A stretch of 64,000 nucleotides of DNA from Exiguobacterium aestuarii (GCF_020171655.1 NZ_JAIVAC010000001.1:1674001-1738000), one strand, 5' to 3'. Shown: positions 1 to 7,727, counted from the first letter of the stretch. Numbers and translations are program-made. Notes: generated by a model from the letters alone, not told the origin.

Positions 1-235
1 ACGCGGGCGGTGTCGCCGTCGGCGTGCCGAGGACGATGTCAAAGTGTTCGCCGAACGTCTCGACGATCTCGTCCCAAAATGAGAAGTCGAATTCACCGTC
101 TGCCGGCTCCATCATCGTCCAGGCGAATTCGGCCATACGGATGACGTTGACCCCGAGCTCTTTCATCAAGCGGACGTCCTCGTCCCAAAGCGCACGGTCC
201 GTCTGTTCTGGATAGTAATCTACTCCTAAATACAT
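1..235 (-). CDS. GH42 beta-galactosidase, N-terminal part
   Basis: Partial gene: the start is inside the window and the rest runs off the left edge. The about 78 visible residues begin MYLGVDYYPEQ and contain VNVIRMAEFAWTMMEP and GTPTATPPA, the opening of family GH42 beta-galactosidases (TIM-barrel enzymes that release terminal galactose). The ATG follows a GAGGTGA ribosome site. It lies 18 nt downstream of the second sugar permease and is clearly the last-read member of that transport operon. The catalytic glutamates lie outside the window, so activity cannot be judged. Cytoplasmic location is inferred from the lack of a signal peptide. Confidence 0.88.
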   Translation of the reverse strand, partial: MYLGVDYYPEQTDRALWDEDVRLMKELGVNVIRMAEFAWTMMEPADGEFDFSFWDEIVETFGEHFDIVLGTPTATPPA

Positions 236-253
236 GTTGTTCACCTCAATCGA

Positions 254-1039
254 TTATTTGACCGCTCCCGAAGTCATGCCTTTTTGTAAGAAGCGTTGGA
301 AGAAGATATAAAACACCATCGTCGGCAAGCTGATCAAGACGAGCGAGGCGTACAGTTTACCAGGGTCCCCGCCGAGCGCTTCCGTGAAGAAGGTCGGTGC
401 CATCGTCACCGTCTGCTTGGCCGGGTCCGTCATGAACGTGAGGACCATCAAGTACTCGTTCCACGAGTTGAGGAACGCGTAGATTGTCGCTGTCGCGAGC
501 GCCGGTTTGGCGAGCGGCATCATGACTTTATAGAAGATTTGGAACGTCGACGCCCCGTCGATATGCGCCGCTTCCATCAATTCGTTCGGCAATTCGTCAA
601 AGTAGCTCTTGATGAGCATGAGCCCGAACGGGAGGAAGAAGGCGATTTCGGCACCGATCAATCCCCAATAGCTGTTGAGCCCGTCAAGCGTACGCAATGT
701 GAAGAAGAGCGGCACGATGAGCGAGGCGACCGGTAGCATCAATCCTGCCAAGACGAGATTGAACAATAGGCGCTTCCCAGCGAACTGGAGCTTCGAGAAG
801 CCGAACGCCGCAAAGGCGAGAAGCGAGATCGAAATGAGAATCATAAAGAAGGCGACGATGAAGCTGTTGATGACGAACTGTGGGAAGTTCGGGTTTTGAA
901 GCGTCGCGATATAGTTTTCAAAGCCGTTGACACGTAAGCTTTCCTTGAACATGACGAAGATTGGGAACAACCAGAGGACCGCCATGAGCGAGAGACCAAT
1001 ATTGGTGAACCATCTTCCTTTTTTCGTTTGCAGTTCCAT
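254..1039 (-). CDS. carbohydrate ABC transporter permease (MalG type)
   Basis: A 261-residue inner-membrane permease of the MalG/GanQ class. It has about six hydrophobic segments. The cytoplasmic EAA loop (EAAHIDGASTFQIFYKVMMP, about residues 156-175) docks the ATPase. It is 12 nt downstream of the MalF-type permease and just upstream of the GH42 gene, so the three act together in uptake and cleavage of a galactoside. No ATPase gene is visible here. As in many Bacilli, a shared MsmX-type ATPase encoded elsewhere probably powers the transporter (inference). A good ribosome site (AAGGGGGAG) precedes the ATG. Confidence 0.9.
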   Translation of the reverse strand: MELQTKKGRWFTNIGLSLMAVLWLFPIFVMFKESLRVNGFENYIATLQNPNFPQFVINSFIVAFFMILISISLLAFAAFGFSKLQFAGKRLLFNLVLAGLMLPVASLIVPLFFTLRTLDGLNSYWGLIGAEIAFFLPFGLMLIKSYFDELPNELMEAAHIDGASTFQIFYKVMMPLAKPALATATIYAFLNSWNEYLMVLTFMTDPAKQTVTMAPTFFTEALGGDPGKLYASLVLISLPTMVFYIFFQRFLQKGMTSGAVK

Positions 1040-1051
1040 AGCTACTCCCCC

Positions 1052-2005
1052 TTAGTCCATTTTCTTCTGTACACGCATCTGGAAGTACGTGATACCGAGC
1101 GCGATCGCGAGCAAGATGATGGCGACGGCACTGGCGTAACCGACCTCTTGATGAAGCATCGATTTCCGGAACAGGTACGTCGAGATGACCTCGGTCGAGT
1201 TACCCGGTCCACCTTGCGTCGAGATCCAGACGATATCGAACGTCTTCAGACCACCGATGACCCCGAGGATCGTCAATGTGAACGTCGTCCCTTTCAAGTT
1301 CGGGAAGACGACGCTGCACAGCGTGCGCCAGAAGCCTGCTCCGTCAATATTGGCCGCCTCAAACACTTCCCGTTCAATCGCGAGCATCGCCATGTAGTAC
1401 ATGATCATCGACGAGCCCGTCCACTGGAAGATGTTGATCAAGATGATGGCATAGAGCGCGACATCCTGGTCACCGAGCCAGTTCTGCTCAAGGGCACCGA
1501 GTCCGATCATGCGAAGAAATTCGTTGATGTAGCCGAACTGGAAGTCAAAGATTTGCGTGAATGCCGCCCCGAGGACGACCGGGCTCAAGACGACCGGGAA
1601 GAAGAACACCGATTTGAAGAACGTCCGGCCCGCGCCTTTCGTGTGAAGCAAATAGGCCAACACGAGCCCGAGACCCGCCTGAATCGTGACCGTCAAGATC
1701 GTGAAGATGCCCGTATTCTTGAGCGCGTTATAAAATTCTGGGTCTTGGAACATCCGTGCGAAGTTCTCGAAGCCGACATACACTTTCTCAAACGAGATCC
1801 CGTCCCACGAGAAGAGCGAGTGATAGGCATTATAGAAGATGCCGTAATAGATGAAGGCGATGACGAACAGGACGGTCGGTGCGACGAACGCCCACCCGAT
1901 CAAGTTTTGCTTCATCCGCTCCTTCTTCCGGATCGGGTTCGGCGCGCTCGGCGGCACCGACGCGAGCTTCGGCTTGGACTTGTTCAAATCGGTTGCTTGT
2001 TGCAT
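1052..2005 (-). CDS. carbohydrate ABC transporter permease (MalF type)
   Basis: A 317-residue permease of the MalF/GanP class. After a basic, proline-rich N-terminus of about 30 residues come six hydrophobic segments and the EAA loop (EAANIDGAGFWRTLCSVVFP, about residues 217-236). It pairs with the MalG-type permease downstream to form the membrane channel of a CUT1 sugar importer. The gene starts after a strong hairpin that separates it from the binding-protein gene, which probably lowers its expression relative to the lipoprotein. The start is supported by GTGAGGG upstream. Confidence 0.9.
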   Translation of the reverse strand: MQQATDLNKSKPKLASVPPSAPNPIRKKERMKQNLIGWAFVAPTVLFVIAFIYYGIFYNAYHSLFSWDGISFEKVYVGFENFARMFQDPEFYNALKNTGIFTILTVTIQAGLGLVLAYLLHTKGAGRTFFKSVFFFPVVLSPVVLGAAFTQIFDFQFGYINEFLRMIGLGALEQNWLGDQDVALYAIILINIFQWTGSSMIMYYMAMLAIEREVFEAANIDGAGFWRTLCSVVFPNLKGTTFTLTILGVIGGLKTFDIVWISTQGGPGNSTEVISTYLFRKSMLHQEVGYASAVAIILLAIALGITYFQMRVQKKMD

Positions 2006-2029
2006 AAGGTTCCCTCACTTTCAGATTCA

Positions 2030-2067
2030 AAAAATCGAGCGCCAGTGAGTCTGGCTACTGGCGCTCG
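2030..2067 (-). terminator. intra-operon hairpin after the binding-protein gene
   Basis: CGAGCGCCAGT pairs with ACTGGCGCTCG (11 bp, 10-nt loop), and on the minus strand it is followed by ATTTTTTG. It sits between the solute-binding protein gene and the permeases. This is a classical partial terminator or mRNA-stabilising hairpin, giving more binding protein than permease. Confidence 0.85.
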
Positions 2068-2072
2068 TTCGA

Positions 2073-3374
2073 TTATTTACCTTGGTCCGCAATCGCCTGG
2101 ATGCGTGCGAGTGCTTCTTTCGCATCTTGTCCGGCAGCGATGTTTTGAAGTTCTTTCCCGAGTGCGTCGTACACTTTCGGGTCACGGATTCCGCGTCCCG
2201 CGACAGCATTCTTCACTGTCTCGTTCAAGATTTCGTAAGACTCACGCTCAACGTCGTTCGTGAACTTGTCTTCGTATGCGACTTCGATGTCTTTGACAGC
2301 TGGTGCCATCTCAAACTTCTCCATGTAGAGCGCCTGGCCTTCGCCTTGTGTCATATAAGCGATGAAGGCAGCCGCACCTTCTTGTTGTTTCGACTCTTTG
2401 TTGACACCGAGTGCCATGTCGATCGATGCGATGACCGGTTGTTCTGTGCCACCTGCGAGGTTAGGCATCGGGACGAAGCCGATCTCGTCTTCGAAGTTGT
2501 TCCACTTGTCACGCTTCTCGACCGTCGTCATCGAGTGGGCTTCCCATGAACCGATGATCCACATGGCGGCTTTCTTGTCGAAGAAGTTGTTCATGCCGTC
2601 CATGTATGTCGCGAGACCCAATGCCCCTTCTTGGAACACTTTGTCTTCGTATAGTTGTTGCCAAAGTTCAGCTGTCTCGACCATCTCTTTGTCCGTCCAC
2701 TTCGCGTCGCCTGCGAGTACGTCCTGGATGTAGCCTGGTGCGACTTGGTGGCTCAAGACGTTGAAGACGTCGACGCCTACCCATGCATCTTTCGCACCGA
2801 GCTGCATCGGGATGACCTTGTCGCCTGACGCGTTGATCTTGTCGATCGCTGCGACCGTCTCGTCATACGTCTTCGGCGGTGTCACGCCGTATTTGTCGAG
2901 GAGCGTCTTGTTGTACATGAGGTATGCCTGTCCTGTGAAGCCGACCGGTACCGCATACTGTTCGCCGTCGACCGTCGTCTGTTCGACGCCGAGCTCGATC
3001 AATTTGTCTTTCCAGCCTTCGCCGGCCGCTTTGTCCATATAGTCTTTCGCTGGCACGAGGCGGTCCTTGTATTGTGGGATCATCGGCTCTTTGAGACCGA
3101 TGACGTCCGGACCGTCACCGCCGAGCATCGCGACTTGGAGCTGTTGCTCGTAGTCTTCGAGACGCTTGAATTTGACAACGTAGTCGTCTTGCGATTCGTT
3201 GAACGCCTTCGCCATTTCTTCCCCGACTTCAGGTTGTGGCGCCCAGCCCCACCATGTGATGACCGGCTTGCCGTCTTCCGTTGTCGCCGCCGCTTGTTCG
3301 TCATCGCCGCACGCAGCGAGTAAAGATGAGAGCATTAAGACAGATGATGCGAGTGCAATCGTCGTTTTTTTCAT
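2073..3374 (-). CDS. extracellular sugar-binding lipoprotein of ABC importer
   Basis: A 433-residue solute-binding protein of the CUT1 family (SBP_bac_1, MalE/GanS-like). The signal peptide ends in a lipobox (LSSLLAAC), so the mature protein is anchored to the membrane by a lipidated cysteine. Family features follow, such as VITWWGW, GDGPDVIGL near residue 90 and AVPVGFTGQAYLMYNK. The second of two close ATGs is preferred because AAAGGAG lies 7 nt before it; the first ATG would be too near. It is the substrate-recognition part of the galactoside importer with the two permeases downstream. The ligand is inferred from the GH42 neighbour. Confidence 0.9.
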   Translation of the reverse strand: MKKTTIALASSVLMLSSLLAACGDDEQAAATTEDGKPVITWWGWAPQPEVGEEMAKAFNESQDDYVVKFKRLEDYEQQLQVAMLGGDGPDVIGLKEPMIPQYKDRLVPAKDYMDKAAGEGWKDKLIELGVEQTTVDGEQYAVPVGFTGQAYLMYNKTLLDKYGVTPPKTYDETVAAIDKINASGDKVIPMQLGAKDAWVGVDVFNVLSHQVAPGYIQDVLAGDAKWTDKEMVETAELWQQLYEDKVFQEGALGLATYMDGMNNFFDKKAAMWIIGSWEAHSMTTVEKRDKWNNFEDEIGFVPMPNLAGGTEQPVIASIDMALGVNKESKQQEGAAAFIAYMTQGEGQALYMEKFEMAPAVKDIEVAYEDKFTNDVERESYEILNETVKNAVAGRGIRDPKVYDALGKELQNIAAGQDAKEALARIQAIADQGK

Positions 3375-3398
3375 GTTCATTCTCCTTTGAATGTGTTG

Positions 3399-3845
3399 TC
3401 ACGCCACGATACGATGGCATAACTCCCGAATAAGATGGTCTGGCATCGGGCGATCCCCGAGCCGTGTCAACGTGTACGTGATCAGTTCCAAATCGAGCTT
3501 CGGTTCGTCTATGTATGGGCCGACGACGTAAAGGTCCGCCCCGAACGGCAATGCGTCTTGTTCTTTCAATCGCCAGAGCAACAGTTCGAACAAGCCGTCC
3601 ATGTCGTCGAACGACACATCGCGAGAGAGCGTCGATGCCCGGAACAATCGGATGTCACGCGTCTCCTCGTCATAAAGACGAAAGATGCCGTCGCGTCTAG
3701 AGCGCGTGATGATCATGCTCGTCTCCTCGCCTGTGAACGCTTCCATTTCGTCGAAGGCGAAGTCGTGTCGTGCGAACAATCGGGTCGCCCCGTAGCGACC
3801 GAAGATCGCGTGGAACTGGTCTTTCAATGGTGTCTCTTTTTGCAT
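3399..3845 (-). CDS. uncharacterised protein, first gene of sugar operon
   Basis: A 148-residue soluble protein that I do not recognise. It is rich in charged residues, with no signal peptide, membrane segment or known motif visible. The sequence alternates predicted helices and strands (for example GIFRLYDEETRDIRLFRAS and LELITYTLTRLGDRPMPDHL). The ATG follows a strong GGAGGGG ribosome site. It is the first gene after the operon promoter and only 24 nt upstream of the binding-protein gene, so it is expected to be co-induced with galactoside uptake. A sensing or accessory role is possible, but nothing in the sequence shows one. Confidence 0.75.
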   Translation of the reverse strand: MQKETPLKDQFHAIFGRYGATRLFARHDFAFDEMEAFTGEETSMIITRSRRDGIFRLYDEETRDIRLFRASTLSRDVSFDDMDGLFELLLWRLKEQDALPFGADLYVVGPYIDEPKLDLELITYTLTRLGDRPMPDHLIRELCHRIVA

Positions 3846-3891
3846 CGCTACCCCTCCAAACGTGTCGTTGAGAGTGTCACCCCTTACTTAG

Positions 3892-3904
3892 TAAATTAAA
3901 TTTA
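3892..3904. promoter_or_regulatory. candidate operator for the ROK repressor
   Basis: The perfect palindrome TAAATTAAATTTA (6-1-6) lies about 20-30 nt downstream of the -10 box of the operon promoter, near the expected transcription start. AT-rich inverted repeats of this type are bound by XylR/ROK repressors. The adjacent ROK gene is the natural candidate binder (inference). Confidence 0.45.
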
Positions 3905-3922
3905 TTATCTAACTACACATAG

Positions 3923-3952
3923 ACTATATCATGCCCTTGTTTATTTTGTAAA
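3923..3952 (-). promoter_or_regulatory. promoter of the galactoside operon
   Basis: On the minus strand TTTACA (-35, plus-strand 3947-3952) and TATAGT (-10, 3923-3928) are separated by 18 bp and point to the uncharacterised gene at 3845. The -35 box lies inside the cre site. Confidence 0.6.
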
Positions 3953-3960
3953 CGCTTTCT
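3947..3960. promoter_or_regulatory. cre site (CcpA) over the operon promoter
   Basis: TGTAAACGCTTTCT matches the cre consensus TGWNANCGNTNWCA at 13 of 14 positions and overlaps the -35 box. CcpA binding here would block transcription of the sugar operon when preferred carbon is present. Confidence 0.7.
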
Positions 3961-4011
3961 TATGAAGAAATGAAAAATCGCCTTTCTGCAAGAGAAAGAC
4001 GACTCGTTGTT

Positions 4012-5163
4012 TCATTGGATTTCACCGAACATCTCGTTCGTGATGAGTGCCGCGGCCCCGAGCGCGCCTTGGCTGACGTTCCACGGGACGACACGGATGT
4101 CGGTCTGACGGGCATCGAGGGTGAGCGCCGTCTGGGCGACACGCTCCTGGATGTTCGTCACGACGTCCGGTGCATAGTTGAAGAGTGGTCCCCCGAGCAG
4201 GATGCGACCCGGATTCAACAGATGAATCATATTGAGTGTAGCGATGCCGATGTATTCACCGGCCCGTTCATATAGCTTTCGGACGTCTTGATTCGCGCTT
4301 ACGGAATCACGGAGGTCGTCGAGCGTCAGGTCATGCGCGAGTTGACGGGCCTCGTTCAAGATGGCACGCTCACCTGCGACCGCCTCTAAACAGCCACGGT
4401 TGCCGCACGAACAGATCGGTCCATTGAGCATGATGCGCATATGTCCGATCTCACCGGCGATATGATGCTCCCCATCGATCAACTCGCCTGCGTGGACATA
4501 CGCTCCCCCGATCCCGTACCCGGCATACACATAAAAGAACTCCTCGATGCCGATGGCTTCCCCAAAATACAGTTCGCCGAGAGCGAGCGTCCTCACGTCG
4601 TTCTCGACGAAGACGTGCTGGCCGAGCCGCTTCTCGAGTTCATGCTTGAGCGGGATGTCGTGCAAGTGAAAACGTGGCGCGAACAAGACGACCCCGTCAC
4701 CCGCCTCGACCATCCCGTGGACAGAGACGCCGAGTCCGATGACATCACCTTCCGTACGGTCGTTCAACGTTATGTAGAGTGCAACGATGGCGTCGATGAA
4801 CTCCTCGTTCGTATCGAACCGTTCGTCATGCCATGCCTCGTCGAGCAGTTCCCCATGGATGTTCGTGACGACCCCATGGAGCTTTCGCTGCGTCGCATCG
4901 ATCCCGATGACGAAACGGTCGCTCGCCGCGAGCTCGAGCATGATCGGGCGTCGTCCCCCACTCGAGACGCCGAGCTCCCGCTCATTGATCAGTCCTTCTT
5001 CTTTCAGTTCATTGACGATGTTCGAAATCGTCGGTTTCGTCAAACTCGTCTTCTTGGCGAGCTCGACACGGGACACCGGCTGATGGAGCCGGATGAGCCG
5101 AAGGATGAGCGCCCGATTATAGGACCTCATCCATTTGGAGTTGCGTGGTGTTGTGTTCCCCAT
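4012..5163 (-). CDS. ROK-family transcriptional repressor
   Basis: A 383-residue XylR/NagC-type regulator. The N-terminal winged helix-turn-helix includes PVSRVELAKKTSLTKPTISN (about residues 30-49). It is followed by the sugar-kinase-like ROK domain with FVIGIDATQR, a GLGVSVHG segment, and the zinc motif CSCGNRGCLE. Of three possible ATGs the third is preferred, because AGGTGG lies 7 nt before it; a start 24 nt further upstream (5187) is possible. It lies just upstream of, and in the same direction as, the galactoside operon, with a candidate operator between them, so it probably represses that operon until an intracellular sugar binds. Confidence 0.88.
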   Translation of the reverse strand: MGNTTPRNSKWMRSYNRALILRLIRLHQPVSRVELAKKTSLTKPTISNIVNELKEEGLINERELGVSSGGRRPIMLELAASDRFVIGIDATQRKLHGVVTNIHGELLDEAWHDERFDTNEEFIDAIVALYITLNDRTEGDVIGLGVSVHGMVEAGDGVVLFAPRFHLHDIPLKHELEKRLGQHVFVENDVRTLALGELYFGEAIGIEEFFYVYAGYGIGGAYVHAGELIDGEHHIAGEIGHMRIMLNGPICSCGNRGCLEAVAGERAILNEARQLAHDLTLDDLRDSVSANQDVRKLYERAGEYIGIATLNMIHLLNPGRILLGGPLFNYAPDVVTNIQERVAQTALTLDARQTDIRVVPWNVSQGALGAAALITNEMFGEIQ

Positions 5164-5187
5164 GACCATTCCACCTATTCCTGTCAT

Positions 5188-5324
5188 TTTCTTTTAGTAT
5201 AGCATGTCCAGGAAAGCGGTCAGCGGTTGACTGAAACATTCTTTCATCAAGAAATGATGGATTATTTCTCTCATATCGGTCAAATCAAATGATTCGACTG
5301 GTTAATACAATGCCAACAGGAAAG
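5188..5324. other. intergenic segment, start of ROK / sigma-like gap
   Basis: The gap between the divergent ROK gene and the sigma-like gene is over 300 nt. This first part holds candidate promoter boxes for the rightward unit, such as TCAAAT then TAATAC with a 17-bp gap near 5280-5310. None is strong. The rest of the gap is taken up by the folded element listed separately. Confidence 0.4.
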
Positions 5325-5460
5325 AAACGCTATTCCCCCCGCCTAGCGACCGCCCTTATCACACATAAGCCCAGGGGATATCTCCGATAACATGTGGATT
5401 AAGGTGACAGAGGCGTTAGGCATTGGTGTAACAACGACAGAAAGGAGAAGAATAGCGTTT
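5325..5460 (+). other. 136-nt folded element (nested inverted repeats)
   Basis: Four nested pairings can be read by eye. AAACGCTATTC (5325-5335) pairs with GAATAGCGTTT (5450-5460). GCCTAGCG (5341-5348) pairs with CGTTAGGC (5414-5421), with one G-U. CCTTA (5354-5358) pairs with TAAGG (5400-5404). CACAT (5362-5366) pairs with ATGTG (5392-5396). The tip is GGGG/CTCC. A competing local hairpin, CTTAT/ATAAG (5355-5369), excludes the third and fourth pairings. The element lies 51 nt before the sigma-like gene. It may be a structured leader RNA, an independent RNA, a miniature repeat element, or a recombinase substrate. It matches no RNA family I know. Confidence 0.5.
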
Positions 5461-5511
5461 ATACTCGCTCTAACCTAGGAATACGAAAGAGCGCTCGGAA
5501 AAGAATTGACG

Positions 5512-5964
5512 ATGAAAACGATTGACGAACAAATCACAGAATGGGAGCCGATGATCCACTATGTCATCCGCCACTTGAACATCCACCCGAACGAGCAGGA
5601 CGACTGTGTCCAAATTGCCCGCATCGCCCTATGGGAAGCCTTGAACCGAGGCTGTACGCTATCGAAGACATACTGCTTCCAGCGCATCCGTGGGGCGATC
5701 CTGAATCATCAGCAAAAGAACGCACGGCACTTGAAACATGAGGTCGCAGCCGAACGGCTCCCCGAGCAATGTATGACATCCGAGCGCCATCTGTTTGACT
5801 GGCTCGACGAACAACGAAAGACCCTATCTCCACGCCACTTCGAACTTCTCTGTCACCTGATTGACGGCACGGAACAGACGCTCGACTACTCCGCAAGCCG
5901 ATTGCGTGCGTATAAGGCCGACGTTCAACGTGAGTTGCGAGAAGAGTTATATTCGAAGGAGTGA
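5512..5964 (+). CDS. small sigma-70-like RNA polymerase factor
   Basis: A 150-residue protein resembling a minimal alternative sigma factor. The region 2-like helix pair (EQDDCVQIARIALWEALNRG, about residues 26-45, then a segment around YCFQRIRGAILN) is followed by a region 4-like C-terminus starting at LSPRHFELLCHL (about residue 103). The helix-turn-helix at the end is weakly conserved. The ATG at 5512 is preferred over a TTG two codons earlier; the ribosome site (GGAAAAG) is modest. The stop codon TGA lies inside the ribosome site of the recombinase gene, so the two are translationally coupled. It may direct transcription of, or act with, the recombinase; its targets are unknown. Confidence 0.65.
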   Translation: MKTIDEQITEWEPMIHYVIRHLNIHPNEQDDCVQIARIALWEALNRGCTLSKTYCFQRIRGAILNHQQKNARHLKHEVAAERLPEQCMTSERHLFDWLDEQRKTLSPRHFELLCHLIDGTEQTLDYSASRLRAYKADVQRELREELYSKE

Positions 5965-5969
5965 AAATA

Positions 5970-6902
5970 ATGGAACCGATTCAAATCAAAGAAGCGATCA
6001 CGCGTTACTTGGAAGATGTAGAGATGCGGCAACAACGCTCACCTGAGACAGTGAAGACGTATCGGAACACGTTACGTCGATTCGAGCAGATGATGCAGCA
6101 GTCGAATGTGATTTTCTTAAAAGACGTGGATGAAACTGACCACGCGTTCCCTTATCGAGACAAACTAGTAGATGAAGAGCTAGCGTCCAACACAATCAAA
6201 AAATATGTGAGTGTACTCAAGTCGTTCATGTCCTACTCGGTCAAACGAGGATGGATCACATGTAATCCGTTCGTATTCGTCAACGTACCCGGTGCCGAAA
6301 CAAAACGGGAATATGTGATTTTAAATCGGGAACAGGTGAATCAACTGCTGCATCATGCACACAACGCGACATTGTATAACATCTTTTTGATTGGCTGCGA
6401 TGCCGGTTTCCGAATCAGTGAGACGTTAGATTTAAAACTTGAGGATGTATCGTTTGAGTCGAACGACATCATCATTCGACATGGGAAAGGGAATAAAATG
6501 CGGGAAGTGCCGATGACCGAACGCATCCGAAAATCGTTAGAGCGTTATATTCAGGTCGAGCGACCAAAAGCAGACAAAGACTCGCGATACTTGTTCATCA
6601 TGCCGAACGGTTCAAAAGTACGAGCGAACTATGTGAATGAATATCTTTTAGAAGTATCAAAAGAACAGCTCGGATTCGGAATCACGAGCCACGTCCTCCG
6701 TCACAGCTTCGCAACCGAGCTCTATAACGCCGATGTCAAAATAACGAAAATCAGTCGATTACTCGGACATGCTTCGACCGAGACGACCGAGTTGTATCTG
6801 CACATCTCGAAAGAACAGAATCAAGAAACAATTGAAGTGTTGAATGCGAAGAATCGGGAAGAAGATAAATTCGTGAAAAAAGAAGTAAATAAATACGTCT
6901 AA
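5970..6902 (+). CDS. XerC/D-like tyrosine recombinase
   Basis: A 310-residue site-specific recombinase. It has an N-terminal SAM-like core-binding domain (about residues 5-95). The catalytic domain shows the first arginine in GCDAGFRISE, a lysine in RHGKGNKMREVP, the H-x-x-R box in SHVLRHSFATEL, LLGHAS, and the nucleophile tyrosine in TTELYLHIS. All the active-site residues I can check are present, so it should be functional. ATG 5970 has AAGGAG 8-9 nt upstream, better than the earlier GTG. It lacks the extra segment typical of integron IntI enzymes. It forms a closed unit with the sigma-like gene and a terminator, not with phage genes. Confidence 0.88.
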   Translation: MEPIQIKEAITRYLEDVEMRQQRSPETVKTYRNTLRRFEQMMQQSNVIFLKDVDETDHAFPYRDKLVDEELASNTIKKYVSVLKSFMSYSVKRGWITCNPFVFVNVPGAETKREYVILNREQVNQLLHHAHNATLYNIFLIGCDAGFRISETLDLKLEDVSFESNDIIIRHGKGNKMREVPMTERIRKSLERYIQVERPKADKDSRYLFIMPNGSKVRANYVNEYLLEVSKEQLGFGITSHVLRHSFATELYNADVKITKISRLLGHASTETTELYLHISKEQNQETIEVLNAKNREEDKFVKKEVNKYV

Positions 6903-6927
6903 ACTTAAGATGCGAATTCAAAAAGAG

Positions 6928-6945
6928 ACTGGGAAATAACCCAGT
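6928..6945. repeat. small hairpin after recombinase gene
   Basis: ACTGGG pairs with CCCAGT across a 6-nt loop, 26 nt after the recombinase stop codon. It has no T-run; it may protect the mRNA end or be incidental. Confidence 0.35.
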
Positions 6946-6960
6946 TAGAATCACAAGAAC

Positions 6961-7007
6961 GGAGCTATTGGGAGCTGAAAAGTCGCTTCCACGGCTCCTT
7001 CTTTTTA
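6961..7007 (+). terminator. terminator of the sigma-like/recombinase unit
   Basis: GGAGC (6961-6965) pairs with GCTCC (6994-6998), with an inner pair TGGGAGC/GCTTCCA inside it. TTCTTTTT follows. The orientation fits the end of the rightward two-gene unit. Confidence 0.6.
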
Positions 7008-7117
7008 CGGACTCCTTCTTACATACACTCTAGACAAAGTAGATAGAGGTGATATCTGATCAACTCGAAGATCAGAATGCACTGTCTCGCATCCTGTTGT
7101 ACTGAGAGAATAAGCGG

Positions 7118-7727
7118 TCATTTTCTTCTTTCAGCGTCTGTCAATTCACGCTCAAAATATAGACCATCCGGTTCGAGAAGGATTTCTTCGCTAGATGAAA
7201 GACGTCGCTTTAAGATGTCTTCAATTTTCTTTTCTAAGTTATGAAACATATGCCATCGGTCACTCTATATGCTGAATAGTTTCATCGGCCAAACGGATGA
7301 CCTCTCGAAACTTGATGGACCCGTCGAGTGCCACCAGCTGGGTGGTGGAATACGAATGAATCCAAACACAGACGGTTTTGACATCCAGAAAGGGAAGAAA
7401 GGTGATCAAGCTTGGTGTCTCTAAATCACAGATGATTGTGCAGGAGTGTGGTCGACACAAGGAAGAAAATTTCTCCATAAAGATGCTTGAGGGACAGCTT
7501 GGTTCATCGCAGAAGAAACGTCTTGCCTGAATCCGTAGCTGCAAATCATATCCGAACACACGCTCATCGTGCGACATCCTGATGTATCGGCTATGGACAC
7601 AATGTGATATTTTAGTGCAATAGGGATAGAGTGCACACGACTGTTTTCCATGACAAATAAACTGAAGTGCTTCATCACGATGATTCACCTCGGCCACTTC
7701 TAGTTCCGGAAGAAAATCGTTTAACAT
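7118..7727 (-). pseudogene. ISL3-family transposase remnant
   Basis: The first about 155 residues (from ATG 7727, after AAGGGATC) carry the ISL3 zinc-binding N-terminus, with cysteines in SCALYPYCTKISHC and FFCDEPSCPS, and continue into the start of the DDE region (VALDGSIKFREVI). The frame then ends at TGA near 7260. In another frame the sequence continues as DRWHMFHNLEKKIEDILKRR and stops at 7118. Full ISL3 transposases are about 400-450 residues, so this copy has an internal deletion plus a frameshift and lacks most of its catalytic core. It marks a past insertion at the edge of the imported polysaccharide cluster. Confidence 0.8.

Noticed and set aside
1028-2263. A 411-residue open frame on the plus strand
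   Set aside because: It is the antisense shadow of the permease and binding-protein genes, full of arginine and aspartate from codon bias, without a ribosome site.
4441-5202. A 253-residue open frame opposite the ROK gene
   Set aside because: Antisense shadow of a clear ROK regulator; no ribosome site and a biased composition.
5325-5460. Reading the folded element as 6S RNA or a T-box
   Set aside because: It is rod-like, but lacks the central bubble context and length of 6S RNA, and has no T-box sequence; no tRNA or amino-acid gene is near.
5970-6902. Calling the recombinase an integron integrase
   Set aside because: The segment between the lysine and the H-x-x-R box has no extra IntI-type insertion, and no cassette array follows.
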